64,000 nt of DNA from Glaciozyma antarctica PI12 (GCA_002917775.1 KZ627150.1:990944-1054943), one strand, 5' to 3'. Positions 11,910 through 23,670 are shown, counted from the first letter of the stretch. Translations and numbers: made by a program. Notes: a model not told the origin generated them from the sequence alone.

Positions 11910-14472
11910 ATGACGAGCCGACGTATCGCCATCAGCATCGCCACCAGCACTCCCCAGCAAACCAACGCCAATCGCACGAACCCCGCATGGCAGTCCTCCC
12001 TCGACCTCGTCTTCAGCTTCTCCCGGTCCCAGGCGTTCTTTGGCAGCAACCTCCCGTCCTCGCCAAGCTTTGTGGCACGGTATCGAAGACCTGGCTACCC
12101 GGACGACGAAGAGAGCTCTCTCGCTGCGGCTAGCGATCGAGAAAGAGAAGGACGAACGGGGAGTGAGGACAGGGACGAGTGGAACGGGAGTATCGCCACT
12201 TCGGAGGAGGAATGGAGTGAGGACGAGCTGGACGAGCGCGCGAATCGATCTTGGGACCAGGATGCGGCGCCAGTGCGGGAGCAGCTGCCGCGAAATGCCG
12301 TCGCCAGCAAGAAGGGACGACGCTCCGCAAGACAAGGACGATCGTCCGACGCATCGGCTTCGCCCAGCGAACATGGCTCGCTCAGCATCCCCAGTTCCTA
12401 CGCTTCGATAACCCAAGCCGCCAACGAACGCTCCCCCCTCCTCGCCCGAGACACCATCCAGCTTCAGACCCCGCACTTCTCACCCCCCGACTCCGTCCCC
12501 TTCCCTCGCCGAACCTCCCTCGTATCCGCTGCACTCCTCTCCCACGCCAAATCGAACCGAACCACCACTCCTCTCACTCTCGCTCAACGCCGTCTTTCCA
12601 TCATCTCGTCGGAGGCGTGGGAGGAGGCCGTCGACGAGAAACGCGGAATGAGCACCTATGGCCAGACGCTCTTCAACACGTGCGCTCTCGCTTCGGACAC
12701 CTTTGAACGCAAGCTAACACGGCTCTCTTTTGCAGGGTCAACGTACTCGTCGGCATCGGTCTTCTGGCGACGCCTCTTGCCTTCGCAGACGCCGGCTGGG
12801 TGGTCGGCACCTTCCTCCTGCTTTTCTGCGCGGTAGTAACGAACTGTAAGGATGTCTGCACGTTTATAAACCAGAATGCGCTCTGAATACGGTTATTTCT
12901 GCAGACACGGCCAAGATGCTCGCGAAAGCGATGGCGCAGGACCATTCCTTGCGAACGTACGCCGACGTCCTCATCAAAGCGTTCGGCCCTCGGGCCAAGA
13001 CGTTTGTTCACTTCATGTGTGCGTAGGTCTTACGCTCCTCAGCCGTCGACCTGCTGACGCTCCTCGCAGTCGTTCTCGAGCTCGGCGCCTTGTCAATTGC
13101 GCTCGTCGTACTCTTTAGCGACAGCATGGCGACTTTGTACCCGTCATGGTCCAGCACCTCCTTTAAACTTCTTGGATACTTCATGTGAGCTTCTTTGAGC
13201 GTGCAGCAGGACCTTGAGGCAGCTCGCTGACGATCTATGCAGTATTCTCCCCACAACCTTCCTTCCACTTCGGTTCCTCTCCCTCACGTCCCTCCTCGGC
13301 ATCCTATCCTCCTTCACTCTTCTTTTCGTCCTCGTTGCCGATGGAGCTTACAAGCGTCAAAGTCCCGGGAGCTTGTGGGAGCCCATGGCGACGTCTTGGG
13401 GACCGAGGTGGTATCGCCTCCCTCTCAGCTTTGGTCTGTTCATGAGCGGTGTACGTCTTCGCAATCTATGTGCGTCGTTGAGCTCTAACCTACACCTTCG
13501 CAGTTCTCAGGTCACGCCGTCATCCCTTCGCTGTACCGCGACATGAAGAGTGCGAAGATTCTCGCATCGCAGCTTCGCCCGCTGACTCTCCCCTGCATAG
13601 ATCCTGAGCACTTCAACTCGGTAATCAACGTAGCGTACATTATCGCATGCTCCACGAGCCTGGTGATGGGCGTGATTGGCTACGTGATGTGAGTGTCGGC
13701 GATGCTGAATCGCACAACACAATTCTGATCTCAATCTGTGCTGCAGGTTCGGCAAGGACGTTACCGACGAAGTCACCCAGGACATGCTCTTCATCGAGGG
13801 ATACCCAGCAGGCCTGAACAGTGTCGTCATGTGGATGGTCGCAGTGCGTCCAGTTTCTTCGCCTCTTCCCTCGAACACGCCTAACCGCCAGTCCCTCCAT
13901 AGCTGAGCCCCGTCTGCAAGTACGCCATCGGCAACCGACCCCTCATCGCCACGCTCGAGCACGTCCTCGGCGTGCACGGCGTGGCCCCGCTCGAAATCGA
14001 GCAAGTCAGCAGCTCCGCCATCGCTTCCGACGACTCGTCCTTCTCCCTCGACCTCCCCACCGAGGACCCAACTCTCAAGATCCCCCCTCCCCACATCTCC
14101 CGACTCCTCACCTTCATCCACATCGCCATTCGACCAGCCGTCACGGCACTTGTTGTGGCGTTGGCGATTCTCATCCCGGATTTCGGACGCGTTTTGTCGT
14201 TCCTAGGATCGGCATCTGCGTTCCTCATCTGCTGCATTGGCCCTATCGGCGCGTACCGTGAGTCTTCCCGCGCCAGGAACACGAATCGACGGCTGACTGT
14301 CGCTCTCATTCCAGTTATTCTCGGAAGCGTAACGAAGGACAAGCCGACGAGGAAGAGGGGGCGTCCGATGAAGGTCGAAGGAGCAGAGCGGGTGCTCTGC
14401 TGGTTCCTGTTGGTGGTGTCGGTCGGGTTCGCGGTGACGGGCACGGTTTGGAGTTTCCTCCCCGTCGATTGA
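11910..14472 (+). CDS. AVT1-like vacuolar amino-acid transporter (AAAP family)
   Basis: This is a predicted H+-coupled amino-acid transporter of the vacuolar membrane. About 235 hydrophilic, Ser/acid-rich residues come first, as in yeast Avt1. The AAAP transmembrane core begins at QTLFNTVNVLVGIGLLATP, the usual first helix. Further helices include VLELGALSIALVVLFSDS, LSLTSLLGILSSFTLLFVL, SFGLFMSGFSGHAVIPSLY and LNSVVMWMVALSPVCKYAI, with the end at FAVTGTVWSFLPVD. Roughly ten or eleven helices can be counted. The GFSGHAVIPSLYRDM segment is characteristic of the Avt1/SLC32 side. The start is the first ATG of an open exon. A second AVT-type gene lies at 59575. The gene is convergent with the splicing factor, 93 bp apart. 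Confidence 0.9.
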
Positions 14473-14565
14473 AGGATAGAAACTATGTTATTCGATCCCC
14501 GACGCAGCAGTGGCAGCAGCGCGAGAGGTTCACGCAGGACAAGCTCGTTTAAATTCCAGTACAGA

Positions 14566-16777
14566 TTACTTCTTGGCGTCGAAAAGGCTGTCGGTCGTGT
14601 GAGCCGCCGAGATCTGTCGTCCTCCGAACCAGCGACCGTTGAGTCCTTCGACAGCCTGCGTAGCGGCTTCAACAGTATCGAAGCGGATGTAGATCTCTCC
14701 CTGCGTCGATTCGCAGCGTCAGCAACGTCCTCGAGGAGATGAACGAGGTGAGAGGGACGCACCTGGGACTCCTTGACGACGAAGATCTCCGAGACCTTGC
14801 CGTACTTGGACTCGACTTCGCTCTTGACATCGTCACGAAGCTCGATATCCCAATCGCGTTCGGTCTCCTCTTCGGGATCGAAAGCGTCCTTGAGCATGCT
14901 GCGAAGAACGAGGACGTCAGCGCGAGTCGCGCGAGGAGCAGGAGCCCACGCACACGTTCTTGGTCGTCGCCTGCGGAATGTTGGGCCTGAACCTGGGTGA
15001 GAACGAGGATCAGCAAGCTGCTGCGTTGGTGCCAAAGATTCGGCGACGGACATGGGAGCCATGGGGAGGTCGATCGCGGGCCTGTCCGACCGAGAGAGTT
15101 TCTGCATGAGCTCCATTCGCGTGATGTTGTTCAAGTTACCGCCGCCTGCGTGAGAAATGCGTCAGCTCGAAGTCAGGAAGTGCTGCTGCGATGCGACTCA
15201 CCCGTTCCGTCGTCGAGCTGGAGATCCTGCCTGCCACCCATCGTCTGACTCTTATCTGCGACAAGTCCAACTTTAATCTGCGGAGAGGAGAGAGCAGAGC
15301 CAGTCAGTTCTCAGGCGACGACGGCAACGAGAGGTAACGCTAACCTCGCGTCCAGCCAGAGGGAAGTTGTTCATCTTCTCCAAAGCCTTGACAGCATCCT
15401 GAGGATCCGTGAACCTGCGAGCGAAGCGGCGATTAGTGAGGGCTGCGAAATGTGGCGCACTTGGAAAGCTCACTGAACAAAAGCGTAGCCCTTGGACTTG
15501 CCCGTGAGGGGGTCCTTGTGGAGGTCGACGAGCTCGACGGCGCCGAATGGCTGGAAGACCTGGCGAATGTCCGATTCGGTCAGCGCAAAGTTGAGCGACC
15601 CGACGTAGAGGCTGCGCGGAGAGCTCGTTAGCAGCGTCACTGATGAAAAAGCGAGGAAGAGACCAACCCAGCGGCCTGGCCAGGAACCCCGAGAGCGTTG
15701 TCGCGCGCTTGTCGGTTCTTCTCCGCTTCCGTGTACTGAACAATGATGGGAATCCCGAGAAGCTTAGTATTCGTCAAGCCGAGTGCCTTGGAGACGGTCT
15801 CGAGATCGACAAACTCGACGTAGCCGACACTGCGTCGAGGCGTTAGCAAACTGGCAAGCTCCCCGAATCATTGAGCTGGTGCAAACCCCTTCGACCGGCG
15901 AGAGATGCGATCGACGATGACCTTGGCTTCCCGAACCTTGCCTGCCTGCTGCTCGAAGAACAAGCCGAGCTCGCGATCCGTCACGCGAGCAGAGAGTTGC
16001 GAAACAAAGACGGAGCGCATCTCGCGCTGCTCTTCGGAGAGTCTATCGGGAGCTAAGGTCAGCAACGTTCACTGGGAAGGACGGGCAGATGAACGCACTG
16101 AGGAATCTGCGGGCTTGGACTGCGCCTCCTGGGGTTCCCCCTCGCGTAGTTGTCGTAGCTGGGAGATCCACGGTGTCGAGGCCTGTTGGAGAAGCGAATC
16201 AGGACTGAGACGTAGGAAGCCTGAGGTCTACAGCCGAACGCACCTGTACTCGGGTTCCTGTGGTCGGCTGTCCCTGTAGGGGCGACGATCATAGTCTCTG
16301 CTATCGCGGGGAGGCTCCCTGCGCTCGCGAGAACGGGAGCGGCTGCGCCTGCGCTTGGTCTCGCGGTGCTCATCCCTGTCGTCGTCCCTCCGACGTGGCT
16401 CCCTGCTGCCGTCCCTGCGCCTCTCCCTCCTATCGTCCCCTCCCCTCTCCCTCTCCCTCTCTTTCTCGCGATCTGGGCTGTCCCTCCTCCTCCTGCGGTC
16501 GCCGTCGTCGCGATCACTCCGCTGCTTACGCTTCTCGTCGCCGTCCTTCCTGTCCGTGTGGCGAGAGTCCTGAGAGCGAACCGAGCTGCGGGGATCGAGT
16601 CAGCAAAGTGTATGGTACGCCAGCGAGGCAGTGCAACCCACCCTGAGCGCTCAGGCTTCTCCAGTGCGCGGACCTAGACGTGGCGATGCAGGGTCAGCTG
16701 GGCTGCAATCAAGAGAGTGCTAGCTGGGTGCTCACATCGTCGGGCTCAACGTAGCGATCTGGTTGATCAGACTGCAT
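14566..16777 (-). CDS. RBM39/CAPER-type RS-domain splicing factor (Rsd1-like)
   Basis: This U2AF65-related factor works in 3' splice-site recognition and alternative splicing in the nucleus. The start at 16777 gives [14 protein letters not shown], then a long Arg/Ser/Asp-rich RS domain. RRM1 has RNP motifs [16 protein letters not shown] and [13 protein letters not shown]2 has [19 protein letters not shown] and KGYAFVQFTD. A linker ([16 protein letters not shown]) leads to a C-terminal UHM-type RRM ([18 protein letters not shown], then [20 protein letters not shown], with the RWFGGRQI motif). The stop follows LFDAKK. This order is diagnostic of the CC1-like family. Several short introns are present, and the frame is intact. 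Confidence 0.93.
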
Positions 16778-16952
16778 TCTGGTGCGTACGAGGAGAGTGT
16801 TGGAGCGAGAGTGGGAGGGCGGAGGAAGAGCTGTGGCGGGAGTCCCTTACTCGACCAAGTCGGCGCCGCCAAGTCTGCCTCCTCCACTCCTCCTCAGTTG
16901 TCACTCAAGCAGGGAACTCCACAGGAAGCCAAGCCAGTCAACACTCAGCACG
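16778..16952. promoter_or_regulatory. Short divergent promoter between the RBM39-like gene and DUG3
   Basis: These 175 bp separate the two divergent ATGs and must hold both core promoters and leaders. I see no obvious box motifs. Confidence 0.5.
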
Positions 16953-18676
16953 ATGTGCAGGTAAGGCCTCCGCCACCGACGCTTGAGCAGGAACAAGGCG
17001 TGCTCACCCCCTCCGCGTCCCACAGGCTTCTCTGCGTCAAGTCCATCGAGCCGATACAGCTCTCACAGTGAGGACACAGCTCCGCCCATCCTACTACGAA
17101 GCTGACACTATCTGCCAGTCTGCCAGGACCGCTCCAGCCCACTCAATCATCAATCAAGCTTCCGATTCGCGGTTGCGACTTGACTCTGGCAGTATCAACG
17201 CAGATGGAGCTGGTGTGGGGTGGTATTCGGTGCGCATGATTCTTGTCAACACTCACTGAGCTAGCGAGCTGACGGCTGCACCATCAACAGTCCCCGGGCG
17301 AGCACGACGAAGCGAACAAGCCGTGCATCTTTCGGACCATCACCCCGGCGTGCGTCTCTCGTGTGCAGACCTGTTGGGGAGGTAGAAGAGCTAACACAGG
17401 GCTCGCCTTTCAGATGGAGTAACCAGAATCTCCATCGACTCGCCGAGAAGATCTCCTCTCCTCTGGTGTTCGCACACGTGAGAGCTTCGTGCGTCTCGCT
17501 TGTCCTGGCCGCCTTGCGCTCGTTTGCTAACGTACGACACGTACAGAACGACTGGCACTTTGAACTATGAGCAACTGCCACCCCTGGACTTACGGGTGCG
17601 TCTGTCCCAGCTGGAGCATTCGAGCGCGTCCTAATCTCGCGACTCGGTCAGATCACTGCTCTGGATGCACAACGGATGCATCAGCGACTTCCGTCTCATC
17701 ATCCGAAAGCTCCAAGCCGACCTCAGCGACGAGTTCTACCACTTTCCCCAAGGCAACACGGACAGCGAGTGGGCATTCGCCTGCTTCCTTCAGTGCCTCT
17801 CCAAGGTCCGTCTGTTGTCCTTCTTTCCTCAGTCCGCTACTGACGACTGATGTACGACAACGCAGCTCATCGACGTCAAGTCCCGTACGATTCCTCACCC
17901 CATCCTCCGACAAGCCATGTGCGAAACGATCGCCAAAATCAACAGCTACACGACTTCCGTCGGCGCCGCCGAACCCTCGTTGATGAATTTCTGCGTCACG
18001 GACGGCGTCTCGATTGTCGCGACGCGGTACATCAGCTCCAAGACGGAAGAGGCTGCGAGCCTGTTCTTCTCTACGGGATCGACGTTCGAGGAGTTCCGCG
18101 AGGATGGGGAGAACGACGCGGTCGACGTAGGGGGCCGCCCGCGCCGCCGTCACTTCCGCATGAACAAGGCGGATCGTCGGGAGAACATCATGCTGATAGC
18201 GTGCGTCGCTTCTTCCCTTCTTCGCGCGAGCCGCTCTGACATCTCTTTGTTTCGCAGGAGTGAGCCGCTAACTTTCGAGAGAGGTGCGTTCCAGGCTCCC
18301 GCGTCTGCTCTCAGAATACTGACGATGGGCCCTGCAGCGGACTGGCTGGAAGTTCCGTCACAAACCTGCGTCGTCATCACTCCTCGGGTTCGTCTTCGCT
18401 CAAAGTCCGCCACCTGCGATCGCTGATGTTCGACCGCCGCAGAACAACCTCCTCAAGTACCCTCTTGTCGACAAGTACTTCCTCGCAACGTCCATGTCAG
18501 GAACGCGAACGGAGGGATTCGCGCGCGCGAAAGGCTGTACGGTCCTTTTCGACTCGAAGCAACGAACGAGTGCTCACCTCCTTCGACAGATCGGTGGATG
18601 GCGACTTGATTTGGAAGAGAGGATAGGAAGCAGGAGGACATCGCAGAGCTCGCAGTACACTGTTGTCAAGGAATAG
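16953..18676 (+). CDS. DUG3: DUG3-like glutamine amidotransferase-type subunit of the glutathione-degrading complex
   Basis: Dug3 and Dug2 form the alternative cytosolic glutathione-cleaving enzyme. The first coding exon is only 8 nt (ATGTGCAG) and splices to give MCRLLCVKS, placing the class II amidotransferase nucleophile Cys at position 2. Family motifs follow: PAHSIINQASDSRLRLDSG, GAGVGWY, PLVFAHVRAS, NCHPWTYG, LLWMHNGCISDF, GNTDSEWAFACFL and ADWLEVPSQT. The last exon starts NNLLKYPLVDKYFL and ends at 18676. One junction is odd. Between HVRAS and NCHPWTYG the acceptor at 17546 leaves the frame one base out, so either a different acceptor is used with loss of about nine residues, or the sequence differs there by an indel. 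The identity is certain; integrity is not. The stop lies 15 bp from that of the convergent PPIL2 gene. Confidence 0.88.
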
Positions 18677-18691
18677 CACAATCGTTCACAA

Positions 18692-20997
18692 TCACCAGCC
18701 CGAGAACTCTCCAAACCCTCCTCCCTCCTTCCGCTTCTTCTTCGGTACTCCCGGATCCACCGGTGCCTCCTTCCTCTTCGGTGCCGCCGACGTCGCCGCT
18801 CCAAGGTACTTGCCCACTCCCCCCGCTGTCCCCGCCGCCATCTCCAACGCCGTTGGCACAGGCTTGCTCAAATCTGTTCCAAACCACCTGCTCGCCCCCA
18901 AAAAGCTCGTCAGCGCCCTCCTCCTCACTCAGAAAAAGCACAATGCGCACGTGGTCCTGTCCTTCTCCCGCTCCGCCTTTTTCGCCGCCTTGATCCCCGC
19001 TCCTTCGCGCTCCTCCTGCTCTCGAACGATCCGCTTTTCGAGCTTCTTCTTGTAGACATCGTACGGGTCCGCAAAGATGGCGACGTCCTTGAGCGTGACC
19101 GGCTTGAGGGGACGGTTTGTCGCAGGATCGACGGGGACGCGCTCGATCTTGGCGAGAATGTCTTCGCCGCCGACCAGGCGACCGAAGACTGCAGGTGAGG
19201 GAGGTGAGTTTCGCTGGATTTTGAGCGCAGGGAAGAAGACGAACCGGTGTGCTTCCCGTCGAGATGCGGAGTCGGTCGGAAAGTGAGGAAGAACTGGGAG
19301 GAGTTGGTGTTGGGACCCGAGTTGGCCATCGAGAGCGTTCCGCGGTCGTCGTGCTTGTCTGTGCCGAGAGTTAGCGGGGTGCAGCGAATGTCGGCGAAGA
19401 AGACGCACGAGCGTTGCGTAGTTGGAACTCGTCGTCAAAGGGCTGCCCCCAGATGCTTGAGCCGCCTCGTCCAGTTCCTGTAGGATCTCCTCCTTGGAGC
19501 TGGCGAGATGTAGGGAGTAAGCTCCTGATCCAACGAAAAGCAGGCGAGCACGCACCATGAAGCCTGGGATTAATCGGTGGAAGGTTGTGTCCTTGTACTT
19601 GTCCTCGGCTGCGAGCCTGGAAAGCCCCCGTCAGTTCAGGCGGAAGAAACGATCGAGAGAAGCGACACACTTGAGGAAGTTGTAGCAGGTTCGGGGCGCT
19701 ATCCCGCAATACAGCTCGAGGTTTAGGTTGCCTGCGACCAGAACGTGCTCAGCGAACGGACCGAGCGATCGCACGCAGCGAAACCCGCCCACCGTAGTTG
19801 GTGATGAGTCGAACGAAGGCCTTTTTCTCCTTTCGCTTGAATCGCCTCGAACATCAAGTCCTCCTCGTCCCAGAGAGCGTTCTCCGTTTCCGTCTGAATT
19901 GCCTGCGACGTGCTGGTGAAGCTTGCTGCTGTTCGACCCGAAGAGACGAGCGACGCGTTGTGCGGGACGGGGGCTGGGAGACCTGCCGTCTTGCTGTTCT
20001 CTGGCCCAGACCCGCTCGCTTTCGCCTAAAGTGACAGATCAATCAGCGGCTCTCCAACAAAATTCGCGAAAAGCGAATGAACCTTTGACGCAGCTGAGGG
20101 AGGCTTGATGTCATTCTTAATGTGGTCGAAACGAGAGAGATCGCGGGCTTCGACATTTAGAGGGTCCTGCACGCAGTGTTAGGAAGCTGGTTGCCGAGAG
20201 AGAATACCTACGCACCTGGAGAGTGATGATATCCTCGCGCTTAAACTCCACGTCCGTCATGAGATCTCGCCAGTGCTTCGCCTTGATGTTGAGGAGGTCA
20301 ATCGTCTCGCGCGAGAAAACGTTCCCAGTCGTCTTGATGACTACAAGTGGTGTGTGCTCGTTGAACACCTTGAACGTGACGGGGTCGTGTTCGTGACCTG
20401 CGCGCAGGGGAGGATCAGCTCCCGAAGGGACTCCTGCACTCCGAACTAGCTCTCACCATCCGAATTGAAGAAGAAGTGAACTTTGAGCAGATCCCCCGCC
20501 ACCATAGGCTTCCCAGTCACAGGATTCGTTCCGTGCTCTCGAATCCACGGGATGATTGCGAGGAGCTCGAAGAGGTCGCCCTCCGAAGTGCACACGGGCG
20601 TCTCGACGGTCTTGAGGCTCAGCGCGCAGCTGTACGTTTCCACCCCAGTCAGCGCCTCCCTCTTCATTCAATTCTGCGAGCTGCTCACGCATTGTACGGG
20701 AGTCGCTGGAAGCTGGCGGATGGTCGCTTAGACTGAAGCAGGGCAGGAGTCAGCGAACAGCGCGGGGAGCCTCGAAGCGCTCAATAGCTACCTTGGCTCC
20801 AGTCGAACTAGCTCCGTGCAGTCCAGAAGTGTGCTCGCCGTGCGTGATGTAAAGCCTGCGCGTCGTCCGCGTTAGCTCCCAGAGGTTCCCTTCTCAGCAT
20901 CTGTCCCGCCACCACGCACTTGTCTGCAAGCGCCAGCAGTTAGCTTCCACTTCCATATTCATGCCAAGCAACAGAGCTTACCAGATCCGTGTCCCAT
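18692..20997 (-). CDS. PPIL2/CYP60-type U-box cyclophilin (peptidyl-prolyl isomerase)
   Basis: This nuclear, spliceosome-associated cyclophilin has a divergent N-terminal U-box with E3 activity in orthologues. The spliced start reads [18 protein letters not shown], matching the family pattern. The U-box follows ([18 protein letters not shown], then [19 protein letters not shown], with [12 protein letters not shown] and [12 protein letters not shown]). After a linker containing AASFTSTS, the cyclophilin domain has [39 protein letters not shown] and [17 protein letters not shown]. The Arg, Gln and Trp/His positions expected of the active site are present ([14 protein letters not shown]). The basic C-terminus ends [10 protein letters not shown]. 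The frame needs a 4-nt micro-exon at 20920-20923. The gene is divergent from VPS20. Confidence 0.93.
20920..20923 (-). other. Predicted 4-nt micro-exon in the PPIL2-type gene
   Basis: Exon 1 (20982-20997) ends ATG GGA CAC GGA TCT G. The exon ACAA (20920-20923) lies between a 58-nt intron (20924-20981) and a 64-nt intron (20856-20919). Both introns have GT-AG ends and a GCTAAC branch-like site. Joining them gives ...GAC AAG CTT TAC ATC ACG (DKLYIT), which fits the conserved N-terminus. Skipping the exon shifts the frame. Confidence 0.75.
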
Positions 20998-21277
20998 CTC
21001 GTTACAACGTTGTAGCTTGAAAGCTGTCGGAGTTGACGGAGAGAAGGAGCTGAGCCGGAGTCAGGGAGGGAAATGCGCGGCGGGGGGCGGAGGGTTGGCA
21101 GGAGCTAGTCGGGGGCTTAGCAAGACGTCGTAGGTGCTGGCTGAACTGAGAAGGCGTGAGGGAGGAGGAAGAAAGGCGGCTGCTTCCTGAGCGTCCTCCT
21201 CGACCTCGCTGCTGCTTCCTCCTTGACCTCACCCTCTCGTCGCCTTCAATTCCACCCTCTCAGGACTCGACCGGACG

Positions 21278-22157
21278 ATGGGTCAAGCTTCCGGCAAGGT
21301 GCAAGTTACTCGGCAAGATCGCTGCATCCTCGAGTCAGTCTGCTCGCCCCGCCCGCGACTCCCCCACACTGACAGTGCTCCAGCCTCAAACTCCAGCGTG
21401 ACAAGCTCAAGCAATACCAGAAGAGGGTACCCGATATTCGTGCATTCCCCTTTGCACCTGCTCACTTCTTCCGCAGATCGAGGTCGTGCTGGCGCGAGAG
21501 CGGGAGATCGCGAAGGAGGCGCTGGCGGCGGGCAACAGGACTCGAGCTCTCACGGCGTTGCGGCAACGGAAGCACCAGGAGTCGCTGCTCACACAGACGG
21601 ATAGCCAGCTCGAGATGCTACAGAAGCTGGTGCGTCGCGGTGGATCGCGTTGGTGGATCGCGGAGAGCTGATCACGCCCGGCAGGTCTCCTCCATCGAGT
21701 TCTCTCTCGTTGAAAAGGATATTGTCTTTGGTCTCCAGCAAGGCAACTCTGTGCTGAAGGAGATCCACAAGGAGATGAACCTCGACAAGGTCGAGCAGCT
21801 CATGAGCAACACGGCGGAGGGCATCGCCTACCAGAACGTGCGTTCCGACTTGATTTCGCTGGAGAATATAGGAGCTGATGGTTTCACCTTTAGGAAATCG
21901 ACGCCATGCTGTCCAATACAATGTCTGCAGCCGAGGAAGAGGAAGTCCTCGAGGAGCTCGCGGCGTTACAGGCGGTTCAGGTTCGTCGAGAAGCTCGTAC
22001 GAACTTCGCAAGGCCGCACACTGACCGCTATTGCGCGCAGTTGCCGAAGCTGCCAGACGTTCCTCTCGGCGAGCTCCCGAAGAGGGTGGAGGAGCCAGCG
22101 GTTGTGGAGGAGCGACCGCAAGGAGTCGCCACTTCTCGTCAAGCCGTCGCAGCTTGA
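21278..22157 (+). CDS. VPS20: ESCRT-III subunit VPS20 (CHMP6)
   Basis: Vps20 nucleates ESCRT-III polymerisation on endosomes by bridging ESCRT-II to Snf7. The product starts MGQASGKVQVTRQDRCILE. Gly2 followed by a small polar residue is a good N-myristoylation signal, as known for Vps20. The Snf7-fold coiled-coil core follows (LKLQRDKLKQYQKRIE, then AAGNRTRALTALRQRKHQE, then SIEFSLVEKDIVFGLQQGN), and then an acidic segment (MSAAEEEEVLEELAALQAVQ). The C-terminus has a proline/leucine-rich stretch (LPKLPDVPLGELPKR) resembling an MIM2-type Vps4-binding motif. Length is near 215-220 residues, typical. Introns are short, and the frame is intact. Confidence 0.93.
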
Positions 22158-22404
22158 ACCCCCTCTCGTCCCCCATGTTCTGTTGTAAGACCATCCCGCC
22201 TGCTGTTCTACTCTCGTACAGCTTGTACCACGGAAGTCTTCCAGGGACCTGGCGTTCGAAGTGGTCTCCCTGTCGACCAAGACGAGGTTCGAGGCTCGAT
22301 CGCGTTTCCCCTTTCTCCTTCAAACACTACGACGGTTCCGCACTGCTTGCCTTCTTCCCTCAACTCCTCCTCTTCTTCTTCAAGCTGGTCTCGTTTCTGT
22401 ACTC

Positions 22405-23503
22405 ATGTCCAACGAGGAGCGTTCCGAGGACCCCTTCTTCTTTCAGCCCGGCGGGCGCCCCTCTCCTCCTCTTCCTCCTCCCCACCTGCTCTATGCTGGA
22501 GCCCCGCCGCTACCTCTCTACCCCTACGGCACTCCTCCCATTCGTGGTCGACCCTCCTTTCTCCCCACCTCCGAAGGCGCCCCGTTTCGCTTTCCTACGT
22601 ACCCCATCGCACGGGACCCACCTCTCTCCTTCGGCCACCATCTCCAGCACGCGGACCCTCTCCCCCGGCCAAACACCGCTCCAGATGCCTCAGCCTTCTA
22701 CGAACCGCCGGCGCGGAGGGACAGCGTCCCGTCAACGGGAGCGAGGAGAGCTGAAGCGGATCCGGACGCGGACTCGTTGCGCGAGGACAAGCGGCGCAAG
22801 TGGGTCTTCGTTTCGCAGTACTCTCCCTAACGCTCTAACCCTGCTCTCATTCACTAGGAACTCTGAGAGCTCTGCACGGCATCGCCAGAAGCAGCGCGAT
22901 CGGCTCGCCTTCCTCGAAGGCCGTGTGGCGGGCCTGGAGCGGGAGCTCGATCAAGCACGCGCAGGAGGGAGCGAGGTGCGAGACGAATTCATTGCAAGGC
23001 TTCAGCAGGAGAATTACGAGCTGCGAATGCAGGATCGCGAGGTGAGTCTCCTCCGTGCGATGGAGCGCTCAATTCGCTCCGCGACCGCATACTAACTCTC
23101 TCCTCGACAGGACTCCTCCTCGGGAAAGGAAGGCTCTCCTTCTTCGACGCTGTCTCTCAACAGTCCGCCTCTGGAACTCCGCCTCCCCATACCCTTCTCC
23201 TTCGGCGCCCCTCCTCCCCACGCCTCGACCTCGTCGTCCTCCTTACAACCCTACAGCTTCTTCAGCCCATCCCGGCCTCATTTCTCCACCACACCGCAAT
23301 CAGTACCCACGGGCTCGACACTTCACCTTCCTGGACGACGAGGCGGATCTCCAGCGTCGTTAGCGACGCACCCACATTCATTCATCACGGCGCACACGCC
23401 TTCACCACAGCCTACGCGCTGCGTCTGTTCCCTCCTCTGTCGAGCAGTCTCCTCCTGTCCTTTCTCTTGTCCTCGCCTAAAGCCTACTCCCCACAATCCC
23501 TAA
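22405..23503 (+). CDS. bZIP transcription factor, proline-rich
   Basis: This is a predicted DNA-binding regulator whose targets cannot be told from sequence. The start at 22405 gives MSNEERSEDPFFFQPGGRP, followed by a Pro/Tyr/Leu-rich region of about 125 residues. Exon 2 carries the basic region (KNSESSARHRQKQRDR, fitting the N-x2-AA-x3-R signature with S in place of A) and a short zipper (LAFLEGRVAGLERELDQ, then FIARLQQENYELRMQ). The last exon is Ser/Pro-rich and in the continuing frame stays open to TAA at 23503. Another frame of that exon stops at 23363, so the exact C-terminus is less certain than the bZIP core. It follows VPS20 in tandem after 247 bp. Confidence 0.8.
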
Positions 23504-23670
23504 TCTCCTTGATCCCCCTCCTAATCATCACTCCTTCCCCACGCTCTGCAAGCACACCTAATCACACAAGTCACTCGTTCAACCCTGTGACGAAGCGAGC
23601 GAGCCAGAGCAGCGAAAGGTCGAGAGAAGCAAGAGTACGGGACACAACATTACATTCCGCACGCAATACG

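Noticed and set aside
12131-12300. Acidic/basic frames overlapping AVT1-like exon 1 in other phases
   Set aside because: Shadows of the real exon, which reads through to a conserved first transmembrane helix after splicing.
11532-12476. 314-codon minus-strand open frame
   Set aside because: It is antisense to the first exon and promoter of the AVT1-like transporter, which has clear homology; long antisense frames are common in GC-rich DNA with biased codons.
16340-16560. Ser/Leu/Pro-rich plus-strand frames opposite the RBM39-like RS domain
   Set aside because: They are the complement of Arg/Ser/Asp repeats and carry no independent signal.
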